From Echinococcus granulosus (Eukaryota > Platyhelminthes > Cestoda > Cyclophyllidea > Taeniidae), in contig NW_020170384.1 of the NCBI RefSeq assembly GCF_000524195.1, positions 1,674,517-1,738,516 on the forward strand: DNA of 64,000 bases, in the 5' to 3' direction. The position numbers were made by a program, and so were the translations under genes. A model generated the notes under the pieces. That model saw nothing but the letters and a program-made list of their open reading frames with translations. It was not told the origin of the DNA and did not search any database. The stretch's first letter is position 1. Each line of letters opens with the position of its first letter. This document shows, in pieces, positions 38,601-48,748 of the stretch.

Positions 38601-41600
38601 CCGCCTTTGTCGGTCCATGAATCGCGATTCGAAACGGCGATGACTTGTGCCGGTAAAACGATCAGAGGTCAGCAGGGGACTCATTTGCTCAAATCTATGA
38701 AATGCATCAGAATTTACCTTACTTAATAATTGGCCATTTCACATGTTTGATCAATATTTGACAGTTCCTCGACAGAATTCCAACAAAACATCTCGTATAT
38801 TTGGTCTGAAGTCGGTTGATTCATTGAAAAGTAAACTTATTTGACCAGTTATGTTTTTTTTTGTTCAAGGATAAAATCGGCCTACCTGTATTGACAGGTG
38901 TGATGAAAAAGTCGGAAAGCAGTCAGCTGCCCGCCTCGGGAGTTCCCAAGTTTGCTGTAAATAACGAAACACCTCTTCTGAAAATGTCTACTTCGATATC
39001 TGTTTCGGGAGCGCTTAATGAGTCACATTCTTCATCATTCACGGGAGGAAGTGTTTTGCAGGACGTAAGTGTTGCGTGCCTTTCATTTCAGTGTTGCTGC
39101 ATTAGAGTGATTTCTCCTCTTTTCAATAATTAACGAGAAAATTTCATTTTTGCCAAATCCTTTCGAAATCCTACTTTCATCGAGAGCTTCGTGGATGCAA
39201 TACCTCACAGTTGAATGTCATGTTTCCAAAAATGTTTAAAGCCTGGCGTATTGAAGGTTTTGATAACTTTCGTGTTAGTTTCGCCTCTTCATAACGAATG
39301 GTGTCAGCCTGCGCTTTGTCAAATCTAAGAAATTCTTCAATCATTGCCCCTTTAGTGACTTTTTTTGGCTTTGCACGTGCCTTACGGTCTAATTACAGCT
39401 CTGAAAATTTTTTTCCTAAAGGGGGCTTACTTATCAGATGTTATTCCACGGCCCAATCATATAATGATGTGATTTTTAAAGGTCAGTAGGCGACAGTCTT
39501 TTAGATATGGTGGTCTCGTTTTCATTTTACTAAATATTGCGAGGGTTAACTTGAATTTGCCTTCTATACAAAGGGTGCTAACTTAAGTGATTGAGTTATG
39601 TACGCCGCTATACACATACGTACACATCTTACGCATAAGTGCCGTCAAAGGGAAGTGTCAATCAACACACACTTTGGCAACAAGTGGGTATTTGTCTAGT
39701 GAGTCCCACACTAGTTTTACCTGCCGTTAATTTAGTTTATGGGAAAAGAAAGATCTAGGAAGCACTCCAGTGCCTTAAGTCTTGTGCGATGTTCCATGAC
39801 GCAACATCGTCATGCTTCTACATCGTAGTCGGATTTCCAAATGTTGTACCATCGGATATGCAACGAGAGTTGAATGTTAAGTATTTTTATCGTACTTGCT
39901 TGCGATTTTTAAATTAAAGAGGAAATCTGCACATTCTCCTGATTTATCTCTGGAGTCGCTACAAAGCCTACGGACTCGGAAGCAGCATTATCATAAAGGT
40001 GCGGAAGAACTGTGAGACCAGGTGAAAGGGAGGAATGGACCTTTCAAGTTGCAAAATTAGTATAAACCCACAGATATTCGAATTCGTGCCCCACTGATTT
40101 TACTTGCACATTGTTGCGGCAGGTAAGCCTGTTAACAGACGATCCGCTGCAAGACAGCCTTCTCCTGGGTCGCTTTCAGCAGCTGCCTCTCCCACAGAAC
40201 AGCGAAAGTACGTCAGCGGGAGTCAGTGGTGTTCACTTGCCTGAGGATGCCACGACAACCAACAACTCCGGTGATCACGATCCCATCCCTTCCCATTCGG
40301 CACCTGCTCCCCGTTCTAACCCCGATGCCTGCGTCCCGTTGTCTGGTTTTGTCAACGGAAATAGTGGAGGAGGTGGCAATGTTGGTGTCGGAGGGAGCGG
40401 CGAACGCACTCGGCCACGACTTGGAGTACGCTTCGACCTCGATGCGGGTGGCGATGTACACACCGCTCCTGCACCTGTCGCCCATGGCCGGCAACTGTCA
40501 ATGCAGCTATATCGAGATTTGGCTGGTAATCTTAAGAAGGTATGCCTAAATCACTGGATTTTTGTAAGAGGACAGCAAGAACAAGGTAAAAAGGGACAAA
40601 ATTTGAAGGTAGTAAGGTATGTTGGAAACAATAGCTATCAATGATATCAACAAGTACCTTTACTGCCACAATATGCTACCATATTAATCGCCTTTGTCAG
40701 AATGCTGATCCAAGAGAGCGCTAAGGCTAACTGTAGCTGGATGAATTAATAGTACCCTGGGGTAGTCACTCAACTCCTGACACCCGTCTTGACACGTTGG
40801 TTCAAATTTGGGAAAAAGGGGAAAGCTAAACAAATGGACTCCAAACGGATTGGCAATGGACAAAAATGAGCTTTAGGGACTATAAACTTGTTCTTTTTTT
40901 CTTTTAGACACATTTTAAAAACACCGTGCATTTTAGATTGTTCGGTGACTGACTCATTAGGTGAATGGTAAGTGTTGAGAAGCGGCTTTTGGATTGCAAC
41001 ATTTGCTAGGGGGACAAGTGTATCACTGATTATTTCCAAACTATTTACTCACTGCCCGTTCCACACTTTTAGGGCACGCAGCACTTTATCCCCGTACGAC
41101 CTTGCCCTGTTTGCATGTGGGTGTGTAGTGGGCTGGAGACAGAATGGTTTACTGGGAATTGTTTACCTGCTGAGGGGCAAGCAGTTACGCCTAAGGTCCA
41201 TCTGCTCTATACGATGCAATTAGAATGTGGCCAAGAAATACTTTGTCGTCATGGTCGTTGTCTTCTTATTCTTCAAGAACACCCAAAACTGATCAATTGG
41301 TAGGGAGGAAGAACTTTTTTATTGTTACAGTACAAATCAGGACCCCACACCTCATACCATTAGGAGACTTGCCTAAGAGAAGACTTAGCATTGTACTGTA
41401 GGGTGGGAGAGAGGAGGGGAGGATGGAAAGATAGAGGTACTATCTCGTTCTCATTCGCATCCCTATTTTCCCCCTCCCCTATACCTCTTGACGATGGTAT
41501 CGGGGTAGATAACTGGAGAGGTAGAGGAGATAGTCAGAGTTAGGTTTTTTTTGGCTTCTGGGGCAAACGTACTTCGTAACTGGCTTGTCTCCTTGGAAGA

Positions 41601-44600
41601 GTATTATAGACGGAACTTATTTGGTAATTTTTGTTCAACATCAAGCGCCAATTCGCTCTACGCTGTCATGGGGAAATGCCTTCCGTAAATCACCGTATTA
41701 ATGAAAGTGGAAATGATTTCCTTCTACTACATGCGTTTCTTTTTGCACTTCGTACTTCTGTTGTTCACTCTCTTTAAGTTGTTACTTCCTAAGCATCGGC
41801 GGTTTCAACGATGAGAATATTTCTGGTAATTCCACAAACCAATTGAATGCTGCTACGGTGAATGATTAAATTCTCCTGTAAAGTATTTTACTGTCAAGTG
41901 AACTACAGCTGATTACAAGTAGAATCCCTTTCCATTCGTTGAGTTTGTGAATTTAGCAGCAAGGTAAGATCGAGTAGTAGTGAAAACTTCTCAGGAACGG
42001 AGCGTGTGAAATGCCAGTTTCTACCAAGAAGTTCTGACGCAATTCAAGTTAGCCTCGTACACGTTTCGGCTTGAAAAATGGAGGTGATTTAGTCAGTAGA
42101 TGGGAAAAGATTTAGGATTTTTGGTGAGAATTAGTAGAATAGTAGTTTTGTAGCCCTCTCCTTAAATCATTATGAAACTACCTCCCATTGAAACCGCTTT
42201 ATCTGTACCGCTTTACCATACCTTTATTGAAGATAGCAAGAGAAAGTAGGTGGATTGGGCGCTTTAGCTGAGGATTTTCATCCCTAATTATCTCGCAAAC
42301 TTCAAATTTCAGGCATGCATTTTTTTGTGATTAGGCGCTTCCCGCTCCATGAATCACACGCCAACATTTCGTCCGTCTTGTCATTTTGGAATCCTTATAA
42401 CATCATGAAGTATGCAGCAGAAGAATATCCCCTACACTATCGGAAGCGCTCTTTCAGTCCGGCAAAAGAAGTGCGCAGGAGGAGCACTTGGTCGCATACG
42501 CATTGTGGAAATCCGACGTGCTTTCCTTCCCCTGTTATTATCCACGAATACAATTTCTTCGCTTTTAAATGTTTTAAGTTCACGCTAAGGTCACCCGGAG
42601 GCTCTCTGTCCATTAACCGCCTGTCTCGACAACCGGAGATCATCATGATTTGAGGATATAGTCTCCACACCTCCCTCTCAATAATAAGATTTTTGTGTAG
42701 ACCGCTTGGGCGGTGACAAAAGTATCTTCTACAGATGTTTACTGAATATTACAGTGATGACAACGTCCTTGTTATAGCAACTGCTGCCTGAAAAGTTGGT
42801 ACTTTAGATTAACCTTAATCTATAATCCAGCGTATTTTTAGTTACTTTTTAAGGCTATTAGATCATAGGTAAGCTTCAAAATGATTTGTTTCACCCCAGG
42901 AAGGCTCTTTTACTTCCAATTAAAGGTGACATGCGATTTCTAAATCACTATTTGTAGTTACTACCTCGTCAGAATTATGATCTAGAGATTGCATCGGTCC
43001 GATGGTAATACGTGAATAGTAAATGTAAGGAAGCGTAATTATCAATGGGATTTGATTTTGGCGATTCCCTTAGGTATGAAGCACCCGAACCACTCCTGAA
43101 GAGGAGTCCCAAGGAGCTTGAGGACCATTAAGTGGCATGAACAGAACGTTATACATTCACGGCTGAAGTCTAACTGAGGAAGAATGAAAAGATTGCAAAC
43201 CCTATTTCGTCACCAGACAGTAACAAGATTTGTGACATCTGATTTCCTAACGTTTCAGGGCCCTGCAGGTTCCTCTTCTGGATGCAATTGTATTCAGCGC
43301 CAGGCGGATTACTTTGCTGGCAAAGTGCCGGATTTTGTTCCCTGTGCCTCCCACAGCTATCTCGAATTTCATGCTTCCACAACGGACCCACGCAACTCCG
43401 TAAATGGCCTCCTTTCGCGACTTTTATTCTTTTAAACTAGCATATTTTAAGTCCATTTTTATCATGAGCACAGTTTGTAAAGCAAATACTTTGCTCCTGA
43501 TACTAATCACTGCTATGCGGAGAGGTTAGGTATTAGTAAAACTCATTGTTAAGTAAATTCATGAACAGCTGTATTTTGGTCTAACCTGTTTTACAGAATA
43601 ACTATTAACAAATGTGCAGATAACTTAAGTCTCGTATGAGTTGGTGCGATATACGTCTTCAAGACTAAAAGATAGGCAATCGTTTTATCCCCTATGAAAT
43701 CCTATGGACTGAGTAAAATTGTAATCATCATGGTTATGTAACAGTCAGTTTAATAAATTTACTTCGCCAACCCGAGTGAAGGTATTTAATGCACGAATGA
43801 ATCTACCGACAGTTGGGAAAGACTGTGTGGTTCTAGGCTTAAAAAAATAACCATAATCTATTGGTTACCCATAGAATCTGCCTAGGACGAGGAAATCTCG
43901 TCCAGATCGAGGTGGTACCACCACCATTACCACTGCCGCCGGTAGAAACCAGCGGATACGTTCTCATTCAGACGAGTCTCTTTCCGTTGGTGGATGTGTC
44001 AAAGGGGAACCACTGACTAACGCTACACCTCCCACGAAGCCCGCGACAATGAAAAAGAATTTGCCCTCTGCCGATCCGCTTCCTGGCACGTGCATGTGGA
44101 GTTCTAATGGCAGACCGGTCTCCGCGAACTACGAGGTAGTGCAAACTCCCGAAAGTGCTATTCATTATTCTCTACCTCTCAATGGACACCACTGTATAGT
44201 TCCTTTCCCTATTCATCTATCTCTATGCTAGCGAAAGAATTGGACGCTTCCACAAAGTAGAAAAAGTTGTTTATTGTAGCCATCTTTTGATATTTTAGGA
44301 TGTCGCAGGATGGCCTCTAAGTGGACATCAAGTTCAACCAACTTTAAATAACGGAGAAATGTCCCAGGAGTCGGCTTCTCAACAAAAGATATCAAAGTTA
44401 GTCAGATATATGAGTTAAACAATTAACTCTTACAAAAGCCGCGGCAGGCATTGTATGATTTCATAGCATCAGGAGTAGCTTTATTTTTAACGTACAGAAG
44501 ATTTTGGAAGCTGGATCGTAGGAGATCAAAGGGCGATATACCCACGACCACCAACAATCGGATTATTAGTATTCACTCCCCCATAGCCCACTATTCGTTT

Positions 44601-46223
44601 CTCAGACCACGATGAAGTACAAACGTGTGACAGCACCTTGATTAATAACACACGGAAGGAATGGGAGAGTAGTTTCTTAAGAGGCATGAGCAGAAGGTCA
44701 AATCAATGGGTACTGGAGGGGCGAATGCTATTCTATCCACCAAACGGAAGAGCTAAGATCTTTTTGTTAGTAAGCCTATTTTTTTCAGTCTGTTCTATGA
44801 TCTTATTTGGCAGTTTCTCTTTTTGTACACACAGTATGCAGATGTCTGCGTTGGGCGTGACTTAAGGCCTGAAAAACTGACTCAACGTGCCGCCACTGCT
44901 TACACCTTCACTTTTATCCTGCCTCACACAGACTTACGCATCGGAAGCACAGTCCATTGTCTGTGGTCATTAGGGGACGACAAATATACACACACCTATG
45001 GTTACATATATATTGCATAGTCTTGGCGACCATTGAAAGAAGAACGTAAAGCCAAAGTGGTTCATACATGCGCTGAAGTACCATTAGCAGGTCACAACAC
45101 TTGTTTCCACAGATTGCCCTACCGTTTAACCCCACTGGAAGAATTTCAGATGTAGGAATGTCTAAGTAGACATTAATGAGTTTATATCGTGCAATCCAAG
45201 TGGAAAGGCAACATGACCCCTTGAAGTTATTGTGGGTTGCACCGAACTGCATTTAAATGCATTACTAGTAGATGTCCTCCTCAGTTTTGATCACGGGTGT
45301 TGAAGGAGTTGGCCTAATTTCAGGGCACTCTTTCCCGAAAATTTTGACTGCAATTGTGCATAAACTGGCGGGAATCGTTAGTTAAGCACACCATTTTTGA
45401 AGACAGCATTTATTCATCCGTATTTACTACTGAAGTAGATAATTAGTAAGATTCAATAGTTGAATTATTTTTGTCATTTTATTTGCTATTGTAATACAAT
45501 GAAGCTATCTTTAACCTAAACCTAACTTGTAAGGCCTGGAGAAATGTTTAAGGACTCTGTGTGCGATACGCATTTACTACCTCTTAAAGAACATTATCCC
45601 CGTCACTTGGGAATAGACTGATCTACATCGGATATGCCTAATTAAAATTTCACTGATTCAGCTCAACGCATGGTCATGGTGATGTCCTATGAAACGTGCG
45701 CAATCAGAACTCCTTACCAACAACAGTAAAAGCTATTGCTTGGTGTGGGATGATACACACTTTAACGGCGTTGAAACAAATGTTCATTTGATGTGATTAG
45801 CGATGCACATTAAGATTGGTTTAACCACTACCAGAAAATGCAGACCTAACAGGTTCTGCTTAATTCAAATTCATCAAGACAGTGTAAATACGTTAGTTAC
45901 TGTTCCATTTGGATTCATCATCGATATGAATGAGTGATTAATCCAACCATGCTAGGCGAGTGCTTTCTCCTCCCATCGTACATCTAATTATATTTTTTCG
46001 AGATAGATCGAAAAGCTACAGCGAACAAATGGCTTCTGTGGTGGACGCTACGGCCACACAGGCAACCAACGGAGGCCTAATTAACACTAAAATGGCACGC
46101 CGAGTGGCCAAGGCAACTCCGCTCTACATGTCCTGCCGCAATATAGGCGGAAAAATGGGATTCTCCGTGGGGCGATTTTCCCCAACCCTCCCCACTCTCA
46201 TGCCAACCAATGGTGCCAGGTGA
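23529..46223 (+). CDS. ANKRD6: Ankyrin-repeat protein, ANKRD6/diversin-like
   Basis: Diversin is a cytoplasmic adaptor that works with casein kinase I, Axin and Dishevelled in Wnt and planar-polarity signalling. Thirteen exons join in frame: 23529-23633, 23894-23995, 24605-24706, 30174-30272, 31539-31637, 34383-34961, 38104-38277, 38870-39064, 40123-40539, 43259-43399, 43875-44135, 44299-44396 and 46007-46223. They give 862 residues. Ankyrin repeats cover about 1-229, including GCTALHKAASAGHREAIHFL, GNSPLHEVASKGFSRSVEAL, LGLTPLHVAAQNGHKQSIRV and FGNTCLHTAVRYSRTGVVKI. A final repeat (QGETPLEVAKRR, about 274-307) is set apart by a Ser/Pro-rich insert. The middle is low-complexity. QLYRDLAGNLKK, continuing over the next splice into GCNCIQRQ, resembles the conserved YxLYRxxDGK..GCxCE patch I recall after the repeats of vertebrate ANKRD6. 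The ankyrin assignment is certain and the ANKRD6 orthology likely. Exons 11-13 rest on splice phase only. Confidence 0.78.
25821..26075 (-). other. Unassigned minus-strand open frame inside an intron
   Basis: Eighty-four codons including the segments EERVAVLLIDEVWRAKQAP and TGAGMVVVESIEGAQCLSA. The composition is more like a real protein than the surrounding T-rich frames. It has no recognised homologue and no clear upstream exon. It could be a nested gene, a decayed insertion, or chance. Confidence 0.25.
29140..29163. repeat. Inverted repeat with 10-bp arms
   Basis: Arms GGCTGTCACA and TGTGACAGCC are perfectly complementary and separated by CATA. It lies in the same intron, about 1 kb before exon 4, and shares the GTCACA/TGTGAC core with the palindrome at 30349. 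Confidence 0.85.
30349..30372. repeat. Perfect 24-bp palindrome
   Basis: The left half AAACGTCACACA is the exact reverse complement of the right half. It lies 76 bases after exon 4 of the ankyrin gene. It contains two inverted TGACGT half-sites of the kind bound by CREB/ATF-type bZIP factors, but binding is only a guess. Confidence 0.9.
34383..34961 (+). CDS. ANKRD6: Large exon with the last ankyrin repeats
   Basis: This 193-codon exon holds two ankyrin repeats, then a Ser/Pro/Gln-rich insert (about residues 230-273), then the degenerate final repeat, then a Gly/Pro-rich tail ending YTPVQKKA. It is far longer than the preceding exons, each of which carries one repeat. The long minus-strand open frames here are shadows of this GC-rich coding sequence. 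Confidence 0.8.
36575..36646. repeat. Imperfect ATCC/ATCT tetranucleotide repeat
   Basis: About 70 bases of interrupted ATCC and ATCT units, a typical degenerate microsatellite inside an intron. Length variation between individuals would be expected. Confidence 0.8.
36958..37700 (-). pseudogene. Possible decayed coding fragment on the minus strand
   Basis: Minus-strand frames from 37700 down to 36958 have protein-like translations interrupted by stops and frame changes. They include HPEDLFSAVVDAGITLDNKL near 37600, REISRQEYQLSQRAGQVRNQ near 37340 and LHLGRVYHHKAMENIQVALK near 37110. The patch is richer in GC than the surrounding intron. It may be the remnant of a retroelement or processed gene. 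I recognise no reverse transcriptase, integrase or protease motif. Confidence 0.3.
40123..40539 (+). CDS. ANKRD6: Low-complexity exon ending in the conserved QLYRD patch
   Basis: One hundred thirty-nine codons between gttgcggcag and AAG|gtatgc. The first half is rich in Ser, Pro, Asn and Gly. The end, SMQLYRDLAGNLKK, is the part that links this gene to vertebrate ANKRD6 together with GCNCIQRQ in the next exon (43259-43399). Confidence 0.75.
41395..41530. repeat. Purine-rich tract followed by a pyrimidine-rich tract
   Basis: A run such as GGGAGAGAGGAGGGGAGG is followed about 50 bases later by CCCCCTCCCCTATACCTC, with a short GATAG..CTATC inverted repeat between them. The two tracts could pair in a loose hairpin. 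It lies in the intron between exons 9 and 10 of the ankyrin gene. Confidence 0.55.
43875..44396 (+). CDS. ANKRD6: Exons 11 and 12 of the ankyrin gene
   Basis: Exon 11 (43875-44135) opens after ttacccatag, the only acceptor that fits both the incoming phase and the open frame. It encodes a Thr/Ser/Pro-rich segment with SHSDESLSVGG. Exon 12 (44299-44396) opens after tattttag and ends at a weak gttagt donor, the same donor sequence used by exon 3. If that donor is not used, translation would stop at TAA 44416-44418 with a shorter C-terminus. Confidence 0.6.
46007..46223 (+). CDS. ANKRD6: Terminal exon of the ankyrin gene
   Basis: It follows an AG acceptor (cgagatag) and supplies the one base needed to complete the codon left by exon 12. 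It encodes SKSYSEQMASVVDATATQAT through GRFSPTLPTLMPTNGAR and a TGA stop. The translation has normal composition and a canonical polyadenylation signal follows at 46309. Confidence 0.6.
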
Positions 46224-48748
46224 CATAGAGAGTAGCGACATTTTTGCCAACCATATTTCACAAGAAATGCATTTCACATTTTTAGACCGTCCAAGGGCAC
46301 TTCCTGTAAATAAACAATTGTTCTTTTTTGAGTTGATCTACTCAATGAAACGTTTCCTAGAAGACTTTGGTGCTTTCATTAATATCTGTTCAGTGAAGGC
46401 ATATACTAATCGAGTCACCTTTGATTTTTTCGTTAGAATATGAGAATCGGTACGCAGTAGCAAGTTTCGAGTCGTGAAGTTTAGTTTTGTCCATATTGGG
46501 CAATAACAAGAATATTGGTCGTTCTCGATGGTGCGCATACTTAGGAGCAAATACATAACCAATTCTTGCAGTTGCGTTGAAAACGGGCGGACAAGTATAG
46601 TGGTCCCTGTAAGTCTTTGGGGACCGTAAAAATGACAACCCCAAGTTTATAGTGTCAAACAGGGTAGAGTAGTAGCAATAGCCTCAAGATCGCATTAAAA
46701 AATATCCGTATAAGGTGATAAATTGTTATCTAAAAGCTTCACCATGAAAGTGTCCTGGGAGCTATCTGCTAGATTCTACGCAGAGTGACAAAGAAGGCGC
46801 GCATGGGATTGCATTGAAGTCATTTATTCGTTGCATAAGACGATTTAGAGATCAAAATAGTTAAGCAACTATTTCTGGCATTAATTCCGGGGATTTTTTA
46901 CTGAGATTTTGGTTCATTGCGGTCAGTTGTTATGATGTACACTTTGCTGCCAATGCATACTGCGGTATTTCATTATAACAGATCAGCGCTTCTCACGTCG
47001 AAATCGGGCTCCATACACTTGGAGCGAGAATGTATGGAAGATGACATCTTTATTTCATCATTGAAATAAGTATAAGGAATTTGTCGAGGCTTAAATGTTT
47101 CAAAGTTGGCTTCTTTCTTTTGTTTATCAAGATACATAAGATTTTAAGATGGAATCCTATACTGTTGTAAAGTCCACCTAATAAGGCTCAACCCAAACTT
47201 CTTCTAACATGAAAAGAAGTTTATATTTAGAATGTATACTACTACGCTGTTTTGATAATTTGTCGACCTCCGACACTTAAGTGGCCGCAGATTGCTCTCT
47301 CGCTGGCAGGTGGGCTCCCAGTCCTTATGTACGTCCACAATACAATTTCTTTCCAAATATTATAACTTCTCCTGCTTTAAGAAAGGCTCAGGGCTATGCA
47401 TTGGCCGCAGCGGAGAGTATAGTCGAGCCTAAATGACAACCACTTTGATTGTTATTACTGAATCCTAAACTTTGACGCAACCGTGGAATGGCATAGGCTT
47501 CCTGTAGGAGAGCCAATAAAGAAACCTAGCAGAAGGGTTGAAAATGACGGCTACTTATGACAGTTACCCAGCCTCGCCTTATGCAGGAATGCCATTAGCA
47601 ATCGAAACATCTAAAAGTTCATTACGGAGTTGTCTTTCGTACATGTATGATAGTAGCAATTACGGAAAAAAGCGATACCCCTTCCACTATCTGAATGAAA
47701 CCCAGGCAGGCAAATAAATGGGGAACAGGAAAGTCTTGGGACGCAACAATATCGCCAAGAGGGATAAATGATGTTGCAGCTAAATATCTTCTAAATTGTA
47801 TGCAGATTTGATGACCTGCGAGGTCGACTTGTAGGTATTCCCCTTACATTGTAGTAGCTTACGCGGGAGATTGACCAAGGGAAGCACCCAGGACGACACT
47901 CAAAAGAGGTTTAAGGCCATGCATTTAATTGTTTGTTTAACGCTCGGTTTTGGTAAAGGCGGGACTTGAGTGCTCTGCCATTGCATTTTCACCGGGAAGA
48001 CTAACCTTTAAACCACACCAGAAGCTCTAAGACCTACTGGTGCAAAATACATATTTTCTTGCCCGAGTGTTATTTTTCCTTCCGATCTTAGGAAAGTCTC
48101 GATGATCTACATGAACACCAATAAATATTGCCTTGGAATGCAATATTTGTAGTCCTAGCAAAAATATTGTGATAATCCAGGCTCCTATTAGGTGCCATTT
48201 ACGGAGTATATCCCAGACAAGAGGCCTTTTCTTCTTTCTGGTAATCAGCCACTCCGTTACAGTTTTTAAAAGCTAATCCCTCTACAAAGCCAGTAGGCCA
48301 TTCATACTGTTCAACCCACCCTCTTAAAACAATTAAAAAATAGAAACAACAAAAAATCTTTAGGAAACTTTTTATTTCATACTAACCAAACACTTTGTAT
48401 TTGTCCTGATTCATGCTTTTGATTTCAGCGCGTACATTGAAGGTTTTGTTCAGAGTGAGAGGTTGGTCGGCGCTTCTTGATTGTCTGAGTTGGTGTTAAA
48501 TGATAATACATTTCTATTATGGTCAACAGTTTACCTCACAACTATTGTTCTCGAAATAGACAATTCCATAACTCTCTAGACTCACTTTTCTACTGTAATT
48601 GTGGTGCCAGGAATATAACCTTTGGAATTGTATTTGCTAAATTGCCTTTGGGGCGTAGTGACTAATAGGCGATTCTTTTGTAGACTTTCCACTCCACCGA
48701 AATTTAATTCTTCCTGACTAATCTAGTCGGATTTAATAACAGGCGGAG
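46224..48748. other. Intergenic region between the ankyrin gene and CYRI
   Basis: This region is AT-rich with no convincing coding frame. It holds the ankyrin-gene 3' UTR, a second AATAAA at 47515, and presumably the CYRI promoter. The right end carries an acceptor-like aataacag only six bases before the CYRI start codon. Confidence 0.55.
46309..46314 (+). terminator. Polyadenylation signal AATAAA
   Basis: An AATAAA 86 bases after the ankyrin-gene stop codon is followed by a T/G-rich stretch (ttgttcttttttgagttg), as expected of a cleavage and polyadenylation site. Confidence 0.65.

Noticed and set aside
44299..44418. Exon 12 of the ankyrin gene as the terminal exon, ending at TAA 44416
   Set aside because: It is possible, but the gttagt donor at 44397 leaves two bases that are completed exactly by the exon at 46007. 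That exon has normal protein composition and a close polyadenylation signal, so the longer model is preferred.
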